IMG/VR virus record: IMGVR_UViG_3300035698_030167
Coordinates: 1-64,000 of that record
DNA length: 64,000 nt
Source: a virus
Strand: one strand, 5' to 3'
The position numbers and the translations under genes were made by a program. Below, in pieces: positions 56,061 through 62,855 of the stretch (position 1 is its first letter; each line of letters opens with the position of its first letter). The notes beneath the pieces are model-generated. The model worked only from the letters and a program-made list of their open reading frames with translations. It was not told the DNA's origin and made no database searches.

Positions 56061-56102
56061 ACCTTCCTCCATTATATCATTATTATTTAAAATCGTTAAG
56101 CC

Positions 56103-56294
56103 CTATCCTATAAAATCAAGCTCTAGTTGACAGCTTGTTTTTGGATATTTTCTATGAGTAAGATGCCACATCGTTGAAGTTATAGGGAGAACAAAAGTTT
56201 CATCTATAAATCCATTTTTTACAAATTTCCATAAACGGCTTCTGGCTTCTTCCAACCTATCTAAATCGCTTTGTGGAACAACAACATATTTCAT
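56103..56294 (-). CDS. Hypothetical protein, 63 aa
   Basis: MKYVVVPQSDLDRLEEARSR..., helix then DETFVLPITSTMWHLTHRKY. 8 nt after the zinc-knuckle gene. Not recognised. Confidence 0.6.
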   Translation of the reverse strand: MKYVVVPQSDLDRLEEARSRLWKFVKNGFIDETFVLPITSTMWHLTHRKYPKTSCQLELDFIG

Positions 56295-56302
56295 TTTATC
56301 TC

Positions 56303-57715
56303 CTACGCAGCGAAATCAAACTTCAACTGGTATTTATCCATCAGTTTTCTATAACAAGGCTTACAAGTTTTTTTGTCATAGTTTTGTACAAACCCATTTT
56401 CTATATAACACCATAATTCACACTCACTACATTCATAAACTTTTTCATTATCTCGTGCATTTTCAAAACAACCTTCACATAAAGCACCGCCGGAAACAAA
56501 AACTACATTATCTTTATGCACGCTATCATTACATTTTTCACACTGAATATAAAATTTTTCAAAACAATTTTCACATACTTGACCGCTATCAACTGAGTTC
56601 CAGCTATATGCATTGAGGTGAACTTCGCCACATTCAATACATTCCATTGTGTAATCATTCATGCAATTTTCACAGAAAAACGCTTCATCTACTTCAACTC
56701 TATCATAATCACGACGCCCACATTGCGGGCAAACTTCTTTGTTTGTGTTTTCAAATATGTTTATATTTTCACTAGCCAACTCAGACAATCCGCCACCGCA
56801 ATAAAATACATCATTAGAACTACGATGCATACTATTTTTGTCATAAAAATATATTCCACAATCGCCATATTTTAACCATCCGCCCTTAAAAAATTCTGTT
56901 TTATCTTGATAAATAAAAGATGAATATCCATTAGTATGAAACAAAAAATCTACTTTATGCTTAGAAGTATAATTACTACCTAAATCTTTAAATTTTTCAA
57001 CATTAAAAATTTCATTTATTGTACTTTCATAAAGAAGATCGGCTGGATAAAATTTTACTATATTTATCATGTCTTCTTTATTTAGTAAAAGCCAACTTCT
57101 TGTCAAAACTTTATCAACAACTATATTCTTATAGTTTTTTTCTTGTCCATTAGTCAAATACATCATTGCTCTATTTTTATCGCCAACAAGTCCAGGAAGT
57201 CCAGCCCAATAAGCACCTTCATAATCACTATCAACATTTAGACAAGAACTCCAGCTTTCAGCAGCAGCACATAAAAACCAATCTTCAAAATTTAAAGATA
57301 ACACCAAACTTGTTTGTTTTTTAGGATATTTTTTTGTTCCAATCACTTCTAACAATCGTTCAATGCGACACTTTTCCATTGAGTCCTTATAATAATCACA
57401 CAAAGCTTTAAAAATTTTTACTTCTTGCTTGTTGATTTTTATTTTATTTTTTCTAAAATTTTCATATCTTACACTATAGTTATTAACAAATGAATTAAAT
57501 TGATATTTAAAATCTCTCCACCCCTGGTCTGCATCGCTCAATACTTCATCAGGAACAGGAAGTTTTATTCTGTAATCTTTACTATCTTTCAATAATTCTT
57601 TATATACTTCATCTATATTAGGTTCATAAAGATTTTTTTCAAATTTTTTCAAGCCATCTTTTTCAAGAGAAAAGTACTTTGAAACTAAATTGAAAATAAT
57701 TTCTTTGTTTGACAT
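56303..57715 (-). CDS. SWSSC-family paralog with zinc knuckles (4), 470 aa
   Basis: MSNKEIIFNLVSKYFSLEKD..., core LSLNFEDWFLCAAAESWSSC, then GLPGLVGDKNRAMMYLTNGQ and TRSWLLL. C-terminal knuckles: CPQCGRR, CENCMND, CIECGEV, CENCFEK, CEKCNDS, CEGCFEN, CSECELW, CKPCYRK. The DKNRAM segment is invariant across four paralogs spread over 29 kb. Own promoter. Confidence 0.8.
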   Translation of the reverse strand: MSNKEIIFNLVSKYFSLEKDGLKKFEKNLYEPNIDEVYKELLKDSKDYRIKLPVPDEVLSDADQGWRDFKYQFNSFVNNYSVRYENFRKNKIKINKQEVKIFKALCDYYKDSMEKCRIERLLEVIGTKKYPKKQTSLVLSLNFEDWFLCAAAESWSSCLNVDSDYEGAYWAGLPGLVGDKNRAMMYLTNGQEKNYKNIVVDKVLTRSWLLLNKEDMINIVKFYPADLLYESTINEIFNVEKFKDLGSNYTSKHKVDFLFHTNGYSSFIYQDKTEFFKGGWLKYGDCGIYFYDKNSMHRSSNDVFYCGGGLSELASENINIFENTNKEVCPQCGRRDYDRVEVDEAFFCENCMNDYTMECIECGEVHLNAYSWNSVDSGQVCENCFEKFYIQCEKCNDSVHKDNVVFVSGGALCEGCFENARDNEKVYECSECELWCYIENGFVQNYDKKTCKPCYRKLMDKYQLKFDFAA

Positions 57716-57765
57716 TTTTTTCCTTTATAAATATCTTTTATCATTTATTCTTTCATTCATACTAT

Positions 57766-57794
57766 ATTATAATATAGTTTTATGTTTTTGTCAA
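57766..57794 (-). promoter_or_regulatory. Sigma70 consensus promoter
   Basis: TTGACA, 17 nt, TATAAT, immediately after the ncRNA 2 terminator. Confidence 0.92.
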
Positions 57795-57806
57795 TTTTTT
57801 TAGCAT

Positions 57807-57835
57807 AAAAAAAGGGAATGTTCACGCACGTTCCC
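57807..57835 (-). terminator. Rho-independent terminator of ncRNA 2
   Basis: GGGAACGTG/…/AACATTCCC hairpin followed by seven T. Confidence 0.88.
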
Positions 57836-58550
57836 AAAAGCGGGTGCTCTATCGATAATCACCTATACGCCATTTTACTATCGTTGAAAATGGAAAAGTC
57901 TACGGCTTACAGCAAGGAAGCTACTCGTTACATCTTATGGTGATATAAAACCAGACGCCCAAAAATGAAAGTTTTACGCCCTCACCTTCAACGGCAAATT
58001 CTGCTCTTTTAATTTTCAGAGAGGATGCGAGTTTCAAACCTCTTACACCATTATATTTGTTGGCATATTCAAACTGCCTAACAAATATAAAAGTCGCCAA
58101 AACTTATCTCTGGATTTTCACCAGTATGTTTAGGATAGCAGTCCCTGGCTTGTTCAAACTCACGGCATTTTAGTCTGCCAACTAAAATATATAACACCCT
58201 CTCAAAAAACTAAAAAAATGCGGTAGGTTATTTCGCAAAGCCACCCTAAACCATTTTACATTCCGAACGCTAAACTCTAATGTGAGCGCTGAATATTGGG
58301 TGGTTCCCGCCATTGCATCTTTAAAAATTGATAATCGGTTTCATCTCAGCTTCCATAGATAGCCGACAACCCACAAGTTTCAAAGTCCTGATGAATAAAG
58401 GTTTACCCTCTATGTATCAATTTTTCAAACAAAAAGATTAGTTTATGTCCATCGTTATGACAAAATCGAATGCGCTAGTCAACTCGCCTGGGCCGTCCTT
58501 TCTAGAATAGGAGTGAACATTGAACCATCAACTCAAAACTAATCTTTTCA
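57807..58550 (-). ncRNA. Candidate giant structured RNA 2 (about 740 nt)
   Basis: Gene-free, between its own promoter (58558-58586) and terminator (57807-57835). Long-range helices: AAAAGATTAGTTT (58548-58536) with AAACTAATCTTTT (58444-58432), and AAAAATTGATA with TATCAATTTTT (58425-58415, 58333-58323). Local hairpins such as ATTTTAGT/ACTAAAAT and ATATTTGTT/AACAAATAT. Shares two motifs with ncRNA 1. Resembles the GOLLD/ROOL class by size and setting; unverified. Confidence 0.65.
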
Positions 58551-58557
58551 TTATCTT

Positions 58558-58586
58558 ATCATAATCTTTTTTTTCTTTTTTGTCAA
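58558..58586 (-). promoter_or_regulatory. Sigma70-type promoter of ncRNA 2
   Basis: TTGACA, 17 nt, TATGAT. The -10 variant and flank TATGATAAGATAATG recur before genes at 61009 and 62658. Confidence 0.85.
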
Positions 58587-58593
58587 TAATTTA

Positions 58594-58665
58594 TGGAAGC
58601 ACCAGGAGTCGAACCTGGACTCACAGATTTTCAGTCTGCTCTGCGACCGCTTACAGCATACTTCC
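58594..58665 (-). tRNA. tRNA-Phe(GAA)
   Basis: Acceptor GGAAGTA/TGCTTCC, anticodon loop CTGAAAA on GCAGA/TCTGT, T-arm CCAGG-TTCGACT-CCTGG. Confidence 0.9.
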
Positions 58666-58669
58666 GTTT

Positions 58670-58750
58670 TTGCAGGCACCGGAGTCGAACCGATTATTTC
58701 TGGCTTATGAGGCCAGCGTGATTTATACTTATCCATTTCACTCGCCTACG
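58670..58750 (-). tRNA. tRNA-Met(CAU), initiator-like
   Basis: Anticodon loop CTCATAA on CTGGC/GCCAG, T-arm ATCGG-TTCGACT-CCGGT, acceptor CGTAGGC/GCCTGCA with a C1:A72 mismatch, the bacterial initiator hallmark, and G:C pairs next to the loop. D-loop is unusually long (about 16 nt). An initiator assignment is likely but not proven. Confidence 0.72.
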
Positions 58751-58751
58751 A

Positions 58752-58828
58752 TGGAAGCGAAGGGAATCGAACCCTTGTCCTTGCTGAGCAACTATGCTTT
58801 TCAACAAGTCGAAACCATTTGCGCCCCC
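58752..58828 (-). ncRNA. Mini tmRNA-like RNA, 77 nt
   Basis: Acceptor GGGGGCG/CGCTTCC with G3:U70 (alanine identity), T-arm AAGGG-TTCGATT-CCCTT, A73. Instead of a D-arm it has ATGGTTTCGAC, the conserved tmRNA D-loop sequence, and instead of an anticodon arm a 7-bp helix CTTGTTG/CAGCAAG with a 15-nt loop, like tmRNA helix P2. There is no tag reading frame or pseudoknots. A stripped tmRNA tRNA-like domain; decayed remnant or functional decoy. Confidence 0.68.
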
Positions 58829-58829
58829 G

Positions 58830-59057
58830 TTATCTTTCGCAATTTTCCCAATGCTTTTCAAGTTCGCTGGATACTATTACATTAACTTGATCATTCAATT
58901 TGATTCTTTTTATAAAACGGTCAAGATTATAAAAATCTATTCTATCGCCATCAAATAAATTGCATTCTTCATAAACTTCTGTAATGCCATTAATAGTAAC
59001 TGAACACCACGGAGGTTCGCCTTTTACTCTTTCTAAATCTAAATTAATGTTAGTCAT
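58830..59057 (-). CDS. Hypothetical protein, 75 aa
   Basis: MTNINLDLERVKGEPPWCSV..., beta-rich with FDGDRIDFYNLDRFIKRIKL. Stop ends 1 nt before the tmRNA-like RNA. Unknown. Confidence 0.6.
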   Translation of the reverse strand: MTNINLDLERVKGEPPWCSVTINGITEVYEECNLFDGDRIDFYNLDRFIKRIKLNDQVNVIVSSELEKHWENCER

Positions 59058-59069
59058 TTTTTTTCCCTT

Positions 59070-59151
59070 TGGGTCAGGTAGGACTCGAACCTACGATGTT
59101 TCTTTGTGGGGCGTTTACAGCGCCTTGCCCTCGCCACTGGACTACTGACCC
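59070..59151 (-). tRNA. tRNA-Tyr(GUA)
   Basis: Acceptor GGGTCAG/CTGACCC, anticodon loop CTGTAAA, long variable arm normal for bacterial Tyr, T-arm GTAGG-TTCGAGT-CCTAC. Confidence 0.9.
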
Positions 59152-59160
59152 TTATTTTTT

Positions 59161-59246
59161 CGCAGGAAGTAGGATTTGAACCTACGTAAACTTTTCAGCC
59201 CTCACGTTAACAGCGTGTCGCTCTGGCCAGACTGAGCTATTCCTGC
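59161..59246 (-). tRNA. tRNA-Asn(GUU) with long variable arm
   Basis: Acceptor GCAGGAA/TTCCTGC, anticodon loop CTGTTAA on CACG/CGTG, G73, T-arm GTAGG-TTCAAAT-CCTAC. The variable region is 16 nt instead of about 5, a class II shape not expected for Asn. Confidence 0.8.
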
Positions 59247-59252
59247 ATATTT

Positions 59253-59492
59253 TTAACACTCTTCTGTTTTTAACGTCCTTCTGCGTGGATTACTTTTTAT
59301 TATAAAAGTAATCAAGTTATCTTTTCCCGAAGCTATTATATTAACAATATCAACAGTATGACAATCACAATATTCATTTACTCTTTTTTCTAAATCTTCT
59401 ATGTTTTCAGGCTTATCAGGATAAAGTCCTTCATGTTCACTTGCAGTTCCCATGATTTTTTTTTCCAGTTTTTGCTGAATAATCTTTATCAT
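59253..59492 (-). CDS. Hypothetical protein, 79 aa
   Basis: MIKIIQQKLEKKIMGTASEH... with NEYCDCHTVDIVNIIASGKD. AGAGGG ribosome site. An alpha/beta fold; not recognised. Confidence 0.6.
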   Translation of the reverse strand: MIKIIQQKLEKKIMGTASEHEGLYPDKPENIEDLEKRVNEYCDCHTVDIVNIIASGKDNLITFIIKSNPRRRTLKTEEC

Positions 59493-59505
59493 TTTTTACC
59501 CTCTA

Positions 59506-59578
59506 TGACCGTGATAGGAATTGAACCCACGTTAACGAGATTAGGAATCTCGCGCATTATCCGCTATGCTACACGGCC
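59506..59578 (-). tRNA. tRNA-Arg(CCU)
   Basis: Acceptor GGCCGTG/CACGGTC, anticodon loop TTCCTAA on CGAGA/TCTCG, T-arm GTGGG-TTCAATT-CCTAT. Third Arg isoacceptor. Confidence 0.88.
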
Positions 59579-59596
59579 AAATATTTGTTTTGAATT

Positions 59597-59890
59597 TTAC
59601 CGTAATGTAATATATGTCCATTCAGATATTAATAAACAAACTTCTGCAAAAATATATATTGCAAAACAAATATCAGTTAAAATCCAATTATGTATAAAAA
59701 TACATGGAATTAATACGACAACTGGAATAGTTATTAAAAATAAAGTAAATAAAAATCCAATAGCTACTTTATCTTCTATTTTATTAGATTTTTTCCATTT
59801 TTTAAAAAGCCATCTACGCCCTTCTTTTATTAAAGTAGCATAAAAAATAACTGGAAATAATATTTTTTTTGTTATATTTAAAGTATTCAT
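59597..59890 (-). CDS. Membrane protein (paralog of 43820 gene), 97 aa
   Basis: MNTLNITKKILFPVIFYATL..., EDKVAIGFLFTLFLITIPVV, final helix CLLISEWTYITLR. Same layout as the 99-residue protein at 43820. Unknown function. Confidence 0.68.
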   Translation of the reverse strand: MNTLNITKKILFPVIFYATLIKEGRRWLFKKWKKSNKIEDKVAIGFLFTLFLITIPVVVLIPCIFIHNWILTDICFAIYIFAEVCLLISEWTYITLR

Positions 59891-59902
59891 TTTTTTCCTT
59901 TT

Positions 59903-59977
59903 TAGCCCAGATAGAAGTCAAACCTATAATCACAAAGTTTTGAACTTTATAGCGATGCCAGTTTGCGTTACTGAGCT
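59903..59977 (-). tRNA. tRNA with CAA anticodon (Leu?), short variable arm
   Basis: Acceptor AGCTCAG/CTGGGCT, anticodon loop TTCAAAA on TAAAG/CTTTG, T-arm ATAGG-TTTGACT-TCTAT. CAA reads UUG (Leu), but the variable region is short, unlike normal Leu tRNAs, and the D-arm is weak. Confidence 0.62.
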
Positions 59978-59981
59978 ATTG

Positions 59982-60054
59982 AGCGCCATTCGGGACTCGA
60001 ACCCGAACTGTAAGTTTGGAAAACTCACGTGCTACCATTAAACACTAATAGCGC
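59982..60054 (-). tRNA. tRNA-Gly(UCC)
   Basis: Acceptor GCGCTAT/ATGGCGC, anticodon loop TTTCCAA on TGAGT/ACTTA, T-arm TCGGG-TTCGAGT-CCCGA, U73. Confidence 0.9.
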
Positions 60055-60422
60055 ATTTTAACAATCATTGCAATTTTCAATGGAGGCTAATCATACCGTC
60101 TTCGTGGTTTGCCTTTTCCCTCTATACTTTTACGGCTGCAGACCGTAACCACTTCGCAAAAAATCGCAACAACTGCTTTTAGCAAAAGCGGGATTTGCAC
60201 CAGCACGCATTTCTGCATCCTGTTCGGCTGGCATTTGCCAGCCTACTGAGGACGTGTCTACTATTTCCACCATTTCGCTACCAATTATTTATACGTCATA
60301 ATCAAAGCCACTTATTAACCCATTAAGCTTGGGCGACTTTACGTGTGCGGAGCATAGTCATAAACTCCCGTTCCTTCATGTAGGAAAACACATTGTTTCA
60401 CTTTTCTAGAGAGTGATAACTC
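60055..60422 (-). ncRNA. Candidate structured RNA 3 (about 370 nt) with tRNA-Leu-like core
   Basis: No gene between the 59-residue protein stop and tRNA-Gly. Hairpins include CCCA...TGGG, TTACGG-7-CCGTAA and the tRNA-like domain at 60180-60279. No separate promoter or terminator is visible, so it may be part of a longer tRNA transcript. Confidence 0.5.
60180..60279 (-). other. tRNA-Leu-like element with a hairpin in its anticodon loop
   Basis: Acceptor AGCGAAA/TTTTGCT, the class II Leu D-arm pattern TGGTGGAAATAGTAGACAC, a GCAGAAATGC variable arm and T-loop TGCAAAT. The anticodon stem TCCT/AGGA encloses a 25-27 nt loop carrying the perfect hairpin GGCTGGC-AAAT-GCCAGCC (60226-60243). Deleting these 18 nt leaves a normal-size tRNA. 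Intron-like insert, decayed tRNA or structural mimic. Confidence 0.5.
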
Positions 60423-60602
60423 TTATTTCTCTCTCCTTATCTTACTTCTTATATCACGAGCCATAACATCATCAATTATTCTATCTTCAAGAACGCTAAT
60501 GTCGCGCGCCCTAGCAAAAGTTTTAGTTTTTGTTTTCAAAAGATTTGCTAATGCTATTTTTCGTCTTTGATTTTTACTAGTTGGAAAATTTTTAGTTTTC
60601 AT
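60423..60602 (-). CDS. Basic protein, 59 aa
   Basis: MKTKNFPTSKNQRRKIALAN... very Lys/Arg-rich, helical; probably binds RNA. Start shares a base with the previous stop (TAATG). Sits directly upstream of ncRNA 3. Confidence 0.6.
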   Translation of the reverse strand: MKTKNFPTSKNQRRKIALANLLKTKTKTFARARDISVLEDRIIDDVMARDIRSKIRREK

Positions 60603-60850
60603 TAATCATCCTCTTCTAACTCAATAGTTCCATTTTTAATAAATTCAACAAACTCTTTCAAAGTAAACTCAATCTCATTAGGTAGCAACCCAGGTCTTAT
60701 TCCGTGTCCGTGTGAGTTATATTGAAGTATCACAGAACCTTTAAATTCAGCACCAGGATTAAGAATGCCATTATGCTTTTCAGGTTGTTCATACACCCAT
60801 CCTGAATTTTTTTTATCCCACGATAAATAAATCTTTTTTGTTATAATCAT
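60602..60850 (-). CDS. Hypothetical protein, 82 aa
   Basis: MIITKKIYLSWDKKNSGWVY..., FKGSVILQYNSHGHGIRPGL, EFTLKEFVEFIKNGTIELEE. Beta-rich front, one helix at the end. Not recognised. Confidence 0.62.
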   Translation of the reverse strand: MIITKKIYLSWDKKNSGWVYEQPEKHNGILNPGAEFKGSVILQYNSHGHGIRPGLLPNEIEFTLKEFVEFIKNGTIELEEDD

Positions 60851-60853
60851 CTT

Positions 60854-61009
60854 TTATTCTCCAGCCATTGCCCAATACATATAACTTACTGCACCAGCAG
60901 CAGAAATAATCGATAAAAGTCCACTCCATCCGTTTATGCTAACATTTAATCCTATTGCAAAAGCACATACAAAACAAGATATAATCGCAAAAATTTGTTC
61001 TTTACTCAT
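60854..61009 (-). CDS. Membrane protein, 51 aa
   Basis: MSKEQIFAIISCFVCAFAIG...WSGLLSIISAAGAVSYMYWA, two helices. GAGGGAAAAG ribosome site, 19 nt after the promoter. Confidence 0.6.
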   Translation of the reverse strand: MSKEQIFAIISCFVCAFAIGLNVSINGWSGLLSIISAAGAVSYMYWAMAGE

Positions 61010-61027
61010 CTTTTCCCTCATTATCTT

Positions 61028-61056
61028 ATCATAACATTTTTTTTATTTTATGTCAA
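61028..61056 (-). promoter_or_regulatory. Sigma70-type promoter
   Basis: TTGACA, 17 nt, TATGAT. The 45-nt block through GATAATGAGGGAAA is nearly identical to that at 62716, a recent duplication. Confidence 0.88.
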
Positions 61057-62044
61057 GAATTTTCAATATATGTCCCACTAAGCTATAAGCTGTATTGAAT
61101 GAAATTCTTTTTCTAGCTAAATGTTTTGTAGAATTTCGATAATTAGTTAAAAATAAGCTATGATATTTTTTTCTGTATTTATTTAATATATTATTAAAAC
61201 TTTTACAAATTAAAGCTTGATTTTTAATGCTTATTTTTTTAGAAAATTTTATAGTAGCAAATGCTCTATCAGTTTGCTTGCCATAATAATAATTTTTATT
61301 TATTTCAAGCTTAATAATTCCATTTTTACTGCCTGTATCTATTGCTTTTAAAAAAATATTACTATTGGAAGTTTCATTTAATAAAAGCCTTGAAACTTTT
61401 ATATTTGATTTATTTTCAATTAAATTATAGAAATCGCTACCTATTTTATATCCATTTTTATAATCTATAAAAAAGCGTTCTTTTTGACCGCTAGGATAAA
61501 AAACAACATTTATAAATTGGCTCGTATTTTCTTTTTTAATAAAAGAAAAGCTACACACTGTATAAGCAGTATCATCAAAAACTTGTTCCTCAAAAATATT
61601 TATTCTTTTTATTTCGTTTTGAGATAAAAACCATTTTCTAAAATCATTGTCTTTATTGCATAAAAAATTTAAAGGAACAATTACTATTCCACCATTACAC
61701 CCATTTATGGCTTTCATTGAAGCTTTATATAAATCATTTACTTGATATTTATCATAAATAATTTTATCTTTATTTTTATTTCTGGCTAAATATGGCGGAT
61801 TTGTTATTATCCATTTATTATTATAAGATATTGGATTTAGTAAGCTATCATTTTTAATAATATTATATTTTTTAGGTTGAATATCATAACCAATAATTTT
61901 ATGTTTATTAGATACTAGATTTAATAAATCATTTTCGCCAGCAAAAGGATCTATTATGATACTACCGATAGGATATATTTTAAGCAAATTTTCTACTATA
62001 TATTCAGCTCGCTTAGTATAAAATTGTCCTAGCTGTTTTTTCAT
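61043..62044 (-). CDS. Adenine-N6 DNA methyltransferase (gamma-type), 333 aa
   Basis: QLGQFYTKRAEYIVENLLKI (the F-Y-T-x-x-x-x-A motif X), IIDPFAGENDLLNLV (motif I), KWIITNPPYLARNKNK (motif IV NPPY). This N-terminal catalytic, C-terminal recognition layout is usual for type II gamma-class enzymes. ATGA-type overlap with the nuclease-like gene just upstream makes a probable restriction-modification pair. Confidence 0.88.
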   Translation of the reverse strand: MKKQLGQFYTKRAEYIVENLLKIYPIGSIIIDPFAGENDLLNLVSNKHKIIGYDIQPKKYNIIKNDSLLNPISYNNKWIITNPPYLARNKNKDKIIYDKYQVNDLYKASMKAINGCNGGIVIVPLNFLCNKDNDFRKWFLSQNEIKRINIFEEQVFDDTAYTVCSFSFIKKENTSQFINVVFYPSGQKERFFIDYKNGYKIGSDFYNLIENKSNIKVSRLLLNETSNSNIFLKAIDTGSKNGIIKLEINKNYYYGKQTDRAFATIKFSKKISIKNQALICKSFNNILNKYRKKYHSLFLTNYRNSTKHLARKRISFNTAYSLVGHILKILDIK

Positions 62045-62658
62045 AATTTTTTAATTATATCTTTAGCCTCTTCTATATTAGTTATAAATATATTATTATC
62101 TTTAAATTCATTTAAAGTAGAAAGTCTTTGTTCAGTAAAATATTCGCCATCACAAATAGCCATAAAATTATATTCTTTATTTTCTTTTATGTTTTCTAAA
62201 AAATTTCTTACATCTTCAAATTGATTATCTTGAGCACCGCCCCCTATTTTGCTTTCTATATATTTATGTGTTATAAGTAATTTTTTATTTTTTATTTCAA
62301 AATCAATAGATTTATGTCCTCCTGCTGGTTTTGTTTTTAGTTGTGAAATTATTTTTCCATTAACAATATACTTAGCATTTTTTTTAGAAGCTGGTAATTT
62401 TTCTATTGAGGAAAAAAATTTTTTAAGATATTTTAAAGCTTCGTTTTCATATATGTTTTGTTTTTTAGGATCTTTTATAAAAAAGGACGCAAACATATCA
62501 TTATTTAATATTTCGTTTTTAATATCTTCAACACTAAAACTCGATTTTTCGCTAAAATTATTAATTTTTAACTTCATTTTATCTGTATTTATATCTTTTC
62601 TAACAACAGATTGATTATATTTATATCTTTCTTTTAATTTTTGCTTGTAATCAAGCAT
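62041..62658 (-). CDS. Putative type II restriction endonuclease, 205 aa
   Basis: ATG 62658 with AGAGGAAAAA. GHKSIDFEIKNKKLLITHKY then IESKIGGGAQDNQFEDVRNF looks like a PD-(D/E)xK centre (D-F-E, ...E-x-K) followed by the G-G-A-Q-D-N-Q-F segment seen in some restriction enzymes. Linked to a methyltransferase by a 4-nt overlap. Catalysis inferred. Confidence 0.65.
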   Translation of the reverse strand: MLDYKQKLKERYKYNQSVVRKDINTDKMKLKINNFSEKSSFSVEDIKNEILNNDMFASFFIKDPKKQNIYENEALKYLKKFFSSIEKLPASKKNAKYIVNGKIISQLKTKPAGGHKSIDFEIKNKKLLITHKYIESKIGGGAQDNQFEDVRNFLENIKENKEYNFMAICDGEYFTEQRLSTLNEFKDNNIFITNIEEAKDIIKKL

Positions 62659-62715
62659 ATTTTTTCCTCTAAAAAAAAGCAAGAATAGATTCGTTCATCT
62701 TTCCCTCATTATCTT

Positions 62716-62744
62716 ATCATAACATTTTTTTTATTTTATGTCAA
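62716..62744 (-). promoter_or_regulatory. Sigma70-type promoter
   Basis: TTGACA, 17 nt, TATGAT; drives the nuclease/methyltransferase pair. Confidence 0.88.
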
Positions 62745-62855
62745 TTTTTCAAGTATCTTAGCATTTTCTATTATTCTTGTTACATTATTATCTATTTCTG
62801 ACAATTTACATCTAGCACTAAATAGCCATATAATAGAACTCATTTTATATTCCAT
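62736..62855 (-). CDS. Small protein, 39 aa
   Basis: MEYKMSSIIWLFSARCKLSE..., 39 residues; starts at the RtcB stop and ends within the next promoter. Possibly another tiny-family member (IxxLFSAR). Confidence 0.4.
   Translation of the reverse strand: MEYKMSSIIWLFSARCKLSEIDNNVTRIIENAKILEKLT

Noticed and set aside
58594-58828. Permuted two-piece tmRNA split between ncRNA 2 and the 77-nt RNA
   Set aside because: The 77-nt RNA already contains both halves of the acceptor stem, and no tag reading frame was found in ncRNA 2.
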